This document shows, piece after piece, positions 56,526 to 64,000 of a stretch of 64,000 bases of DNA. Under the pieces are notes generated by a model. The model made no database searches. It had not been told where the DNA came from and saw only the letters and a program-made list of their open reading frames with translations. Made by a program: the position numbers and the translations under genes. Numbering within the stretch: position 1 is the stretch's first letter; each line of letters starts with the position of its first letter. The stretch lies in NCBI GenBank assembly GCA_965226925.1, contig CBDDEN010000010.1:372001-436000 (forward strand), in the 5' to 3' direction. Origin of the DNA: CBDDCX01 sp965226925. Lineage in GTDB: Bacteria; Gemmatimonadota; Gemmatimonadetes; Longimicrobiales; Gaopeijiaceae.

Positions 56526-57106
56526 TACGCCTTGTCCTCCGCACGGATTTCCAGGACATCGCCGACGGCCCTCATTCCGTCGATCACGTTCTGGATGTGC
56601 TGCGCCCGCTCGATTCCCAGCAGATCTACACCGCGAGCGACATCGTCACGGTCGACTCCGGCCGCAAACGCCTTGTCCTTCAGCTTCTTGGTCACCGACT
56701 TGGGGCTCAGGTCGTCTATCCCGTTGGGCCTCACCAGGCAGCATGCATAAACGAGTCCGGAAAGCTCGTCACAGGCGAACAGCACTCTGTCGAGGAGGGA
56801 CTCCGGCTCGACGCCGGTGCGATTGGGCGCATGTGCCTCCACCGCCCGGATCACCTCCGCCGGGTAGCCGCGTTCCCGGAGTTCACGCAGCCCACGATGG
56901 GGGTGCTCATCGGGGTACTTCTCCCAATCCAGGTCATGGAGCAGGCCGGCCATCCCCCAGAGGTCCTCATCCTCCCCGTGCAGGCGGGCGTAGTGCCGCA
57001 CGGCGGCCTCCACGCCCAACATGTGCTTTCTCAGCCCGTCGTTCACGACCCAGCTCTCGAGGAGCGCCAGCGCCTCGGTCCGGTCGGGCATGGTTTCGTT
57101 CAACAT
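56525..57106 (-). CDS. HD domain hydrolase
   Basis: 193 residues from the ATG at 57106 (GGGAG upstream; 57091 is an alternative). HD motif: His in LRKHMLGVEAAVRHYA, His-Asp in GLLHDLDWEKYPDEHPHRG, later Asp in LFACDELSGLVYACCLVRP. Closest in pattern to YfbR/YqeK-like HDIG proteins that act on nucleotides, substrate unknown. Its stop overlaps the M6 start. Confidence 0.85.
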   Translation of the reverse strand: MLNETMPDRTEALALLESWVVNDGLRKHMLGVEAAVRHYARLHGEDEDLWGMAGLLHDLDWEKYPDEHPHRGLRELRERGYPAEVIRAVEAHAPNRTGVEPESLLDRVLFACDELSGLVYACCLVRPNGIDDLSPKSVTKKLKDKAFAAGVDRDDVARGVDLLGIERAQHIQNVIDGMRAVGDVLEIRAEDKA

Positions 57107-57305
57107 GTACTCCCGCTCGTCGCATCGACGATCATGAGGAGGTGCTCCCACGGCGCGTTGCACCGATCTGTCCTCGCAACCCGTTTCAAAGCTCCCACCG
57201 CAGAGCCGAGCGGGTCAAGCGTCCCGACCAGACCAAAAGGTCCGGGTCGATTACTTCCTACGTTCGAGACTCCGGTTTCTTGCCGGACGCACCAGACCCA
57301 ATCCG

Positions 57306-57956
57306 TCACACTCTCGACGACGGGCACAGATGAGACAGAGCACAGGCCTCGCAGCGCGGCTTTCTGGCATCACAGACCTGCCGGCCGTGGAAGATCAGCA
57401 GGTGTGACAGAAGCGTCCATCGGTCACTGGGGAAGAGGCTCACGAGGTCCTGCTCGAGCTTCTCGGGCGTCTTCTGCTTCGTGAAGCCGAGCAGGTTGGA
57501 GATGCGCTTCACGTGCGTATCGACAACCACACCCTCGTCGATCCCGAAGGCGTTACCGAGAATGACGTTGGCGGTCTTGCGTCCGACTCCCGGCAGAGCG
57601 TGGAGCTCCGCCATTGTGCGGGGAACCTCACCCCCGTGTTCCTCGGTTACTCCCAGAGCGAAGCCGATGATGTTCTTCGCCTTGTTTCGGAAGAACCCGG
57701 TGGAGCGGATGATCGCCTCGACGTCCTCCTGGTCGGCGGCCGCCAGATCCCGGGGCGTGGGGTACCGCTCGAACAGGATCGGCGTGACCATGTTGACCCG
57801 TTCATCCGTGGTCTGGGCCGAGAGGATGGTCGCGACCCCGAGCTGATAGGCATCGACATGGTCGAGGGCGCAGTGGGCGTCCGGGTACTCCTTCACCAGA
57901 AGTGCGAAGATCTCGGCCGCGCGCTCCGTCTTGGCCTTCTTGGACTCTCTCGCCAT
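57306..57956 (-). CDS. nth: endonuclease III
   Basis: 216 residues from the ATG at 57956. The HhH-GPD fold is clear: SAQTTDERVNMVTP, LPGVGRKTANVILGNAFG with the catalytic Lys, and VVVDTHVKRISN with the catalytic Asp. The 4Fe-4S cluster ligands follow in C-x6-C-x2-C-x5-C spacing (CDARKPRCEACALSHLC). Removes oxidised pyrimidines from DNA. Longer upstream frame to 58118 overlaps the transporter gene and is rejected. Confidence 0.96.
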   Translation of the reverse strand: MARESKKAKTERAAEIFALLVKEYPDAHCALDHVDAYQLGVATILSAQTTDERVNMVTPILFERYPTPRDLAAADQEDVEAIIRSTGFFRNKAKNIIGFALGVTEEHGGEVPRTMAELHALPGVGRKTANVILGNAFGIDEGVVVDTHVKRISNLLGFTKQKTPEKLEQDLVSLFPSDRWTLLSHLLIFHGRQVCDARKPRCEACALSHLCPSSRV

Positions 57957-57973
57957 GCGTGCCGACTCCGGGC

Positions 57974-59509
57974 CTACCCGACCTCCGGACCTCCACCGCC
58001 GACGGCCGGTCCGCCGGTCGACTCCGAGCCGCCGGCACCCGCCGCGAGAGAAGCCCCCGGAAGCCTGGCCACCAACCACCCGTTCAAGAAGTAGAGCACG
58101 ACCAGGGCAACGGCCCACTGAATCAGGACCGAGCCGACATTAAAGGCCGAGAACAGCGTCCACGTCTCCCTGAAAGAATCGCCCTGAGCCTGGTACAGCC
58201 ACCACCCCATGAGGACGACGGATTCGACGATCACCAACCGGATGGCCCAGTCCCACCAGGCGCCGATGTGGATGTCCGAGTCGCCCGTGTTGATAAACTG
58301 CTCCCTCCACCGTGTCACGCCGTACTTGAGCACGGCGAACGCGAAGAAGAAGCCCGAGAGCATCAGCCCCACACCCCACACCCAGTCCTGGTTTGCGAAG
58401 AAGGGCCCCGCCCCGGGCGTCTCCGACCAGTTGAGAGCACTCGGTGCGCCGCACAGAATCCCCGCCGTGCCCACGAGGGCGATAGCCCGGCCACGCGTCA
58501 TGCCCAGATCGATGAGAATGCGGCTGGCCAGCTCGATCATGGCCACGAGCGACGTCCACGCTGCAAACACGAGCGCCAGGAAGAACAGTGCCATGAAGAA
58601 GCGCCCACCCGGAATCAGGGCGAACAGTTGGGGCACCCAAATAAAGGTCAGCCCCTCGTTCCCCGCACCGACGATCTGGTTGGCCGCGTCGGGCATCACG
58701 GAGAACACCGTGCCGAGCACCATGATGCCCGCCAGGAGCGACATCGAGTTGTTGCCGAACCCGATGACGAACGCGTTCAGAGCCGTGTCCTCCTGGCTCC
58801 TCATGTAGACGGCGTAGGTGAGAACCAGGCCCCAACCGGCGCCGGTGTCCCACGCGTTCTGGGTCAGCGCTTCGAGCCAGATTCTGGAGTCCGCGAGATC
58901 GGCCAGATGGGGGGTGAACAGGAACGCCAGTCCGGCTGACGCGCCCGGCAGGGTCACCGCACGGATAGCCAGGATGACGACCAGAATGATGAGGCTGGGT
59001 ATCAGGAACTTGGCCGCCGTCTCGATGCCCTTCACACCCTTGGACACGACGAACAAGCCCATAGCCATGGCGATCACGTGTGTCACGAGAGCCCCCGGCG
59101 TGCCTGCGAAGCCCTCCCAAAAAGCCTCAGGAACCGCAGACGGCACGTCCCCCATGACGCTCGCCACGAAGAACCGGATGGTCCATCCCATGACGACGCT
59201 GTAGTAGAACATGATGGCGATGGCGACGAAGGCCACCCAGGCGCCCATCCAGGCGAACTTGGGCCCGATGGTCTTCACGAAGGCGCCGATCGTGCCCGAT
59301 CGGGTGGCCTTGCCCATCCCGAACTCCAGGATCAGCAGAGGCACCGACCAAAGCAGGAGGAAGACCACCCAGGCCACCAGGAAGGACCCGCCACCGTTTG
59401 ACGCCGCGATACGAGGGAAACGCCAGATATTCCCCGTGCCGACCGCCATACCCAGCATGGCGAGGAGCATGCCCCAGCGAGAACTGAAGACTTCGGACTT
59501 GGACGACAA
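57974..59509 (-). CDS. sodium-dependent amino-acid transporter, NSS family
   Basis: About 511 residues, 12 TM helices expected. The signature GMLLAMLGMAVGTGNIWRFP near the N terminus matches LeuT/MhsT-type sodium sites, with LLILEFGMGK in TM2. I start at a TTG at 59509 with GGAGG 5 bases before; another TTG frame reaches 59569. The C-terminal tail is Gly/Ser-rich. The MetS-like small subunit at 53.4-53.5 kb may be its partner, making methionine or alanine a plausible substrate. Confidence 0.93.
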   Translation of the reverse strand: MSSKSEVFSSRWGMLLAMLGMAVGTGNIWRFPRIAASNGGGSFLVAWVVFLLLWSVPLLILEFGMGKATRSGTIGAFVKTIGPKFAWMGAWVAFVAIAIMFYYSVVMGWTIRFFVASVMGDVPSAVPEAFWEGFAGTPGALVTHVIAMAMGLFVVSKGVKGIETAAKFLIPSLIILVVILAIRAVTLPGASAGLAFLFTPHLADLADSRIWLEALTQNAWDTGAGWGLVLTYAVYMRSQEDTALNAFVIGFGNNSMSLLAGIMVLGTVFSVMPDAANQIVGAGNEGLTFIWVPQLFALIPGGRFFMALFFLALVFAAWTSLVAMIELASRILIDLGMTRGRAIALVGTAGILCGAPSALNWSETPGAGPFFANQDWVWGVGLMLSGFFFAFAVLKYGVTRWREQFINTGDSDIHIGAWWDWAIRLVIVESVVLMGWWLYQAQGDSFRETWTLFSAFNVGSVLIQWAVALVVLYFLNGWLVARLPGASLAAGAGGSESTGGPAVGGGGPEVG

Positions 59510-59666
59510 CGACGCCTCCGGATTCGGGGTTACGGGCCCTCTGGAGCAGCGAGATGCTCTGCCAGACAAGCGGACAACATGGGAGACGAGGGGGCCGTCG
59601 GCGACCCCCGCCGAACCGCCACACCGCGCGACCTACCCCGAACCATGCGTCCGAGCGAGAGTCGCG

Positions 59667-60989
59667 TCAGGATCCGGACAGCCGCCCGCGCACCCATTCC
59701 AGCACCGACTCGGCGCTCACCCGTACCTGCTCCAGCGTATCCCGGTCCCGGACGGTGACCGTTCCGTCTTCGAGCGTCTGCCCATCCACGGTCACGCACC
59801 AAGGGGTTCCGGCCTCATCCTGCCGCCGATAGCGCTTTCCGATGGACCCCGCCGCGTCGTAGAACGACGGAACCGAAACCGCGCGAAGGTCGGCGTCGAT
59901 CTTCCGGGCGACCTCGGGCAAGCCGTCCTTCTTTACCAGCGGGAACACGGCGACCTTGATGGGCGCCAGGCCCGGGTCGAGACTCAGCACCACTCGCGTT
60001 TCGCCCTCCACGTCCTCCTCGCGGTAGGCGTCGACGAGAGCCACCAGCACGGTCCGGTCCACCCCCACCGCCGTCTCGACGACGTACGGCACGAACCGCT
60101 TGCCCTCGGCCGGATCGATGTACTCCAGCCTCTTGCCGGAATACTCCTGATGGCGGGAGAGGTCGAAGTCGGTCCGGTTGTGTATGCCCTCGAACTCCTT
60201 CCACCCGAACGGAAATTCGTACTCGATGTCGAAGGCCTTCTTGGCGTAGTGGGCCAGCTCGTCGGGTCCGTGCTCGTGGAACCGGAGCGTCTCCTTGCGG
60301 ATGCCGAGCGAGAGATGCCAGTCCATGCGAGCGTTCATCCAGTAGTCGAACCACTCGTCGTCCTCACCGGGCTCCACGAAGAACTGGAGTTCCATCTGCT
60401 CGAACTCGCGCGTCCGGAAGATGAAGTTTCCCGGGGTGATCTCGTTCCGAAACGCCTTGCCGATCTGGGCAATGCCGAAGGGGATCTTCTGCCGCGACGC
60501 GGTCTGCACGTTCAGGAAGTTGACGTATGACCCCTGAGCCGTCTCCGGCCGAAGATAGATGACGGCGGCGTCGTCCTCGACCGGCCCCATGAAGGTCTTG
60601 AACATGAGGTTGAACATGCGTGCCTCGCCGAACGCCTCCCTGGTCCCGCACGTGGGGCACTGCCCCTTCTCGACCTCGGGCAGATCAGCCCGGAAGCGAC
60701 GATGGCAATTAGAGCACTCCACGAGGGGGTCCGTGAACCCCTCTACGTGGCCCGACGCCTCCCAGACCTTGGGATGCATCAGGATGGAAGCATCCAGGCC
60801 TTCGACATCGTCGCGTTGATGGACCATCGTGCTCCACCAGCGATCCTTGACGTTGCGCTTGAGCTCGATTCCAAGCGGGCCGTAGTCCCAGACCGAACCC
60901 GTCCCTCCGTAGATCTCGGAGGATTGGAAGATGAACCCCCGGCGCTTGGCCAGGGAAGTGAGCTTGTCCATCAACTGAGCGTCGGCCAT
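59667..60989 (-). CDS. glycyl-tRNA synthetase, dimeric class II type
   Basis: 440 residues with the class II motifs: FIFQSSEIYGGTGSVWDYGP (motif 1 region), then FRNEITPGNFIFRTREFEQM (motif 2) and TAVGVDRTVLVALVDAYREE (motif 3), plus the C-terminal anticodon-binding domain. A zinc-binding insert (VECSNCHRRF and QCPTCGTR, quoted as CSNC and CPTC) is present. It charges tRNA-Gly. This is the single-chain GRS1 type, not the two-subunit form. No T-box motif is visible in its leader. Confidence 0.95.
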   Translation of the reverse strand: MADAQLMDKLTSLAKRRGFIFQSSEIYGGTGSVWDYGPLGIELKRNVKDRWWSTMVHQRDDVEGLDASILMHPKVWEASGHVEGFTDPLVECSNCHRRFRADLPEVEKGQCPTCGTREAFGEARMFNLMFKTFMGPVEDDAAVIYLRPETAQGSYVNFLNVQTASRQKIPFGIAQIGKAFRNEITPGNFIFRTREFEQMELQFFVEPGEDDEWFDYWMNARMDWHLSLGIRKETLRFHEHGPDELAHYAKKAFDIEYEFPFGWKEFEGIHNRTDFDLSRHQEYSGKRLEYIDPAEGKRFVPYVVETAVGVDRTVLVALVDAYREEDVEGETRVVLSLDPGLAPIKVAVFPLVKKDGLPEVARKIDADLRAVSVPSFYDAAGSIGKRYRRQDEAGTPWCVTVDGQTLEDGTVTVRDRDTLEQVRVSAESVLEWVRGRLSGS

Positions 60990-61208
60990 CTATTGTTCCG
61001 TTTCCGAAGTTTGCGAGCCGACCATGAGGGTCGGGGCGCACATTGGGTCGATCCGGTATGAGCGGGTCTTCAGGTCCTGCGAGAGGCTGGAAGCTAGACA
61101 CCCTCGCTCGCCTCATCAACCGAGAAGAGAACCTCGGAATGATTCGCGGGTATACGGCGCCGACCCAATCCGGAATGCCCGGATCCGTACCCGGCAGGAG
61201 CGTGTTCC

Positions 61209-61805
61209 ATGATGACGCTGACGGACAGAGCCCTCGAAGTGGTTCGCCGCTATATCGACCAGAGCGGTGATGAGCTCACGGCTCTGAGAATCGCCGTTTC
61301 CGGCGGCACTCCGGCGGCGCCGGATTTCGAGTTGACTCTGGTCGGATCCGACGAAATCCGGAGCGGCGAAATCGAGTTGAAGGTGGACGGTCTCACCGTG
61401 GTCGTCGACGAGGAGACGGCTCCCCGCCTCGAGGACGCCACAGTCGATTTTGTCGAGCGAGAGACCGAGAGCGGCTTCGAAGTGCGGTTGGCCACTCTGG
61501 CGAGCCCCTCCCGCTCCTCCCCGCCCGACGGGACTTTGGCGGAGAAGGTCCGGGACATTCTCGAGAGCCAAATCAACCCCGCGATCGCCTCCCACGGCGG
61601 CGCCATCACGCTCGTGGACGTGCAGAACACCGAGATCTACCTGGAGATGAGCGGCGGCTGCCAGGGCTGCGCCATGTCCAGGATGACGCTCCGGCAGGGA
61701 GTCGAGCGCATGGTCCGCCAGGCGGTCCCGGAGATCACCGTGATCCACGACGTGACGGACCACGCCTCCGGCGAGAACCCGTTCTTCGAGGGACCCGCGG
61801 TCTAG
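61209..61805 (+). CDS. NfuA-like iron-sulfur carrier
   Basis: 198 residues; AGGAG 8 bases before the ATG. The N-terminal half has the A-type (IscA/HesB) fold pattern but no cluster cysteines (LRIAVSGGTPAAPDFELTLV), as is normal for NfuA. The C-terminal NifU domain carries the CxxC site GGCQGCAMSRMTLRQGVERM. It delivers 4Fe-4S clusters to apoproteins. The gap before the gene (60990-61208) holds no other gene. Confidence 0.9.
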   Translation: MMTLTDRALEVVRRYIDQSGDELTALRIAVSGGTPAAPDFELTLVGSDEIRSGEIELKVDGLTVVVDEETAPRLEDATVDFVERETESGFEVRLATLASPSRSSPPDGTLAEKVRDILESQINPAIASHGGAITLVDVQNTEIYLEMSGGCQGCAMSRMTLRQGVERMVRQAVPEITVIHDVTDHASGENPFFEGPAV

Positions 61806-61867
61806 CGTCGCGGGGACGGGCACGAGCACGCGCCCATAGAGCCATCCATCCACGAAGGAAGCGGAAC

Positions 61868-62647
61868 ATGTCCTCAGTCCTCACGCAGCTCGCGCAGGCG
61901 CTCGCTTCGGGTGCCGTCAGGGTCGTCGATCTCACCCAGCCGCTGGGGCCGAATACCCCGGTCATCGGTCTCCCCGACATCTTCGCGCCGTCACCCGGTG
62001 TGACCATCGAAGAGATCTCGCGCTACGATGATCGGGGACCGGCGTGGTACTGGAATACGATCACGCTCGGGGAGCACACGGGGACCCACTTCGATGCGCC
62101 GATCCACTGGGTGACCGGCAAGGATCTGCCGAACAACGCTTGTGATACACTGCCGGCCGGCCGCTTCGTGGGTCCGGGCTGCGTCATCGACGTCACCCCC
62201 GAGGTCACCGACGATCCCGACTTCCTTCTCACTCCGGCGCGGATCGAAGCGTGGGAGGAGGAACACGGTAGGATTCCCGCCGGGGCTTGGGTGCTGTTGC
62301 GGACCGGATGGGGAAACAGAACCGACCCGGCCGACTTCCAGAATGTCGCCGAAGATGGTCCTCATACCCCTGGCTTCGCCAAGGAGGCTTCGGAGTTCCT
62401 GGCACATGAGCGCGACGTGACCGGGGTCGGCGTCGAGACCATCGGAACGGACGCGGGACAGGCGGGGGGGTTCGAGCCGCCCTTCCCCAACCACACCATC
62501 ATGCACGGTGCCGGCAAGCTGGGTCTGGCCAGCCTGTGTAATCTGGATCAGCTACCCGCCACGGGCTCCGTGATCGTTGCGGCGCCGCTGAAGATCGTGG
62601 ACGGGAGCGGCAGTCCGCTCAGGGTGTTGGCACTGGTAGGGGCGTAA
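61868..62647 (+). CDS. cyclase family metal-dependent hydrolase (kynurenine formamidase-like)
   Basis: 259 residues with the cyclase-family metal motif EHTGTHFDAPIHW and the later VGVETIGTDAGQ / NHTIMHGAGKLG stretches. The family includes bacterial KynB (N-formylkynurenine hydrolysis) and polyketide cyclases; kynurenine formamidase is plausible but not proven. GAAGCGGA precedes the ATG. It follows the NfuA gene by 62 bp on the same strand. Confidence 0.85.
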   Translation: MSSVLTQLAQALASGAVRVVDLTQPLGPNTPVIGLPDIFAPSPGVTIEEISRYDDRGPAWYWNTITLGEHTGTHFDAPIHWVTGKDLPNNACDTLPAGRFVGPGCVIDVTPEVTDDPDFLLTPARIEAWEEEHGRIPAGAWVLLRTGWGNRTDPADFQNVAEDGPHTPGFAKEASEFLAHERDVTGVGVETIGTDAGQAGGFEPPFPNHTIMHGAGKLGLASLCNLDQLPATGSVIVAAPLKIVDGSGSPLRVLALVGA

Positions 62648-62670
62648 CCCGGCGTGTCGCTCCCCCCGAG

Positions 62671-62853
62671 CTACGAAGGGAACTGCCAAGCAGCGATAAT
62701 CAGCGCCCCGACCACGCCGACTACGATGCCGAAAAGGGCAACCTTGAGAGCATGAAGCACATGGCGCTTCTTCTTGCCTCGGCGTATCGCCATTTCGTAT
62801 GCCCTGTAACGTCTTTCTCCCCGAGTAGTCGGCGAGATCGTCGTGGCGTCCAT
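62671..62853 (-). CDS. small single-pass membrane protein
   Basis: 60 residues from the ATG at 62853; GGTGGAG lies just upstream. A basic N-terminal part (RAYEMAIRRGKKKRHVLHAL) precedes one TM helix (ALFGIVVGVVGALIIAAW). No family recognised. The good ribosome site and the clear topology argue that it is real. Confidence 0.55.
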   Translation of the reverse strand: MDATTISPTTRGERRYRAYEMAIRRGKKKRHVLHALKVALFGIVVGVVGALIIAAWQFPS

Positions 62854-63020
62854 GATTCTCCACCCTGTTAGAGGAGCCGCCGACCACAATTGGTAGCAAC
62901 GGCCATGCCACCCCGGATTTCCGCGTCAACGCTCGGCTTCCCGCTGGCGGAGCTACCGCGATTCCGGAAATAACTTCCTGATTCCCGTAACTTATTGCCC
63001 TTAAGGACCCTAAGGTCGAG

Positions 63021-64000
63021 ATGTCCTCTTCGTCAGACTCGGCAGGCAATGCTCCCTCGCGCGAACCCGGAATCATGCGGCGGACCCGCGCACGCCCGGA
63101 CCGGCTCGCGGTAGTTTCGGACGGCGAGGCCTTCACGTACGGCGATCTCCTGACGGCGGCGCGATATGTGGCCGAGTACCTGACCGCGGCGGTCCCGCTA
63201 GCGGATAGGGAGGCCCGCGACCAGGCCGGTCCGACCCTCCCCGATCTCGCCGAGGCCCGTGTCGCTTACCTGATTCCGCCCGGATTCCAGCACGTGGCGG
63301 TCCAGTGGGGAATCTGGAGAGCCGGAGGTGTCGCGGTCCCGTTGGCCGTTTCGCACCCCCCGCCCGAGCTCGCCCGAGTCCTCGACGACGCCGAGCCCGC
63401 CGCCGTGGTCGTTCACGAGACTCTGGCCGACCGCCTCATTCCCCTGGCGAAGGAGAGAGGCGTACCGCTTCTGGATGCCGAAACGCTCTGTGCCCACGTC
63501 GAGTCCAGCGCGGAGACGCCCTCCCTTCCCGACATCGCCCCGAAGCGGCGTGCCCTCATGATCTACACCAGCGGCACGACCGGCCGGCCGAAGGGCGTCG
63601 TCACGAGCCACGCCCAGATCGAGGCCCAGGTCGCCTGCCTCGTCGACGCGTGGGAGTGGACCCCCGCGGATCACATACTGCTGGTGCTGCCCCTCCATCA
63701 CGTGCACGGGATCATCAACGTCGTGACGTGCGCGCTGTGGTCGGGCGCGCGCTGCGAGATGCCGCCCCGCTTCGACGCCGTCGATACCTGGAAGCGATTC
63801 GCCCGAGGTGACATCACGCTCTTCATGGCCGTGCCGACGGTCTACGTGCGGCTCATCCGTGCCTGGGAGACGGCCGGTTCGCAAGGCCGCCGGCGATGGA
63901 GCGACGGGGCACGGAAGATGCGGCTCATGGTCTCGGGCTCGGCCGCCCTCCCCGTCGCCGTTCTCGAGCGCTGGCACGAGATCCCCGACCAGGTGCTGTG
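63021..64000 (+). CDS. AMP-binding acyl-CoA synthetase, truncated by the window edge
   Basis: The frame runs from the ATG at 63021 (GGTCGAG just before) to the end of the window, 326 codons. The AMP-binding core contains LMIYTSGTTGRPKGVVTSH (the phosphate-binding P-loop), LPLHHVHGIINVVTC and MVSGSAALP. The resemblance is to medium/long-chain or malonyl-CoA synthetases (ACSF3/MatB-like), where the second loop reads LPLHHVHG. The C-terminal domain is outside the window, so substrate is uncertain. Confidence 0.9.
   Translation, partial: MSSSSDSAGNAPSREPGIMRRTRARPDRLAVVSDGEAFTYGDLLTAARYVAEYLTAAVPLADREARDQAGPTLPDLAEARVAYLIPPGFQHVAVQWGIWRAGGVAVPLAVSHPPPELARVLDDAEPAAVVVHETLADRLIPLAKERGVPLLDAETLCAHVESSAETPSLPDIAPKRRALMIYTSGTTGRPKGVVTSHAQIEAQVACLVDAWEWTPADHILLVLPLHHVHGIINVVTCALWSGARCEMPPRFDAVDTWKRFARGDITLFMAVPTVYVRLIRAWETAGSQGRRRWSDGARKMRLMVSGSAALPVAVLERWHEIPDQVL

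Noticed and set aside
60990..61208. T-box leader for the glycyl-tRNA synthetase
   Set aside because: The T-box consensus is absent on the minus strand; only a distant 8-bp inverted repeat (61043-61050 and 61161-61168) was seen.

Overview
The window is GC-rich, densely packed bacterial DNA with many 1-4 bp start/stop overlaps and several GTG/TTG starts. The gene mix fits Gemmatimonadota or a close neighbour: secreted S9 and M6 peptidases, two M24 peptidases, CBM48 'glycogen-binding' envelope proteins, carboxypeptidase-regulatory-domain proteins, an NSS transporter with a MetS-type small subunit, several ECF sigma/anti-sigma pairs, a TonB receptor and LptF/G. This placement is inferred from gene content only. 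I saw no rRNA, tRNA, CRISPR array, prophage or plasmid functions.

Layout. 1-10.0 kb: the end of an LptF/LptG permease, a diaminopimelate epimerase homologue lacking both catalytic cysteines, and a one-carbon block (metH, a homocysteine methyltransferase/MTHFR fusion, a second MTHFR-like protein and an M24 aminopeptidase). 10.2-14.5 kb: a lipoprotein, then an ECF sigma operon whose anti-sigma-like protein and downstream secreted protein both end in CBM48-like domains. 14.5-19.8 kb: an S9 peptidase with a one-base frameshift, and a regulatory-domain gene cut in two by a complete 1199-bp IS5-family element with a CTGG target duplication. 20.0-24.0 kb: a four-gene minor pilin operon. 24.4-28.2 kb: a TonB receptor, a NAGPA-like lipoprotein and a small envelope protein.

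28.2-32.4 kb: an operon of ABC ATPase, ABC permease/CPBP protease fusion, threonine synthase and a small membrane protein. 32.5-35.2 kb: ECF sigma, anti-sigma and two-PDZ protein. 35.4-41.4 kb: a seven-gene operon running sigma, anti-sigma-like, CpxP-like, TolC, MacB-type ATPase, MacA and MacB-type permease. 41.6-48.4 kb: two unrecognised proteins, HNH nuclease, PriA, M24 peptidase and methyltransferase. 48.4-53.5 kb: a CcmH-like protein, histone-deacetylase-family protein, carB and a 36-residue MetS-like gene. 53.5-61.0 kb: lipoprotein, frameshifted M6 metalloprotease, HD protein, nth, NSS transporter and glycyl-tRNA synthetase. 61.2-64 kb: NfuA-like protein, cyclase-family hydrolase, a small membrane protein and a truncated acyl-CoA synthetase.

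Recurring themes are peptide and amino-acid use (S9, M6, M24 x2, NSS/MetS) and envelope sensing through three separate ECF sigma modules, each fused in an operon to its probable envelope output. The most notable items are the cleanly reversible IS insertion, the sigma/CBM48 operon, the double Cys-to-Ser DapF homologue, the metH leader terminator and a nested 19-bp inverted repeat at 35.3 kb. All starts and functions come from reading the sequence alone.
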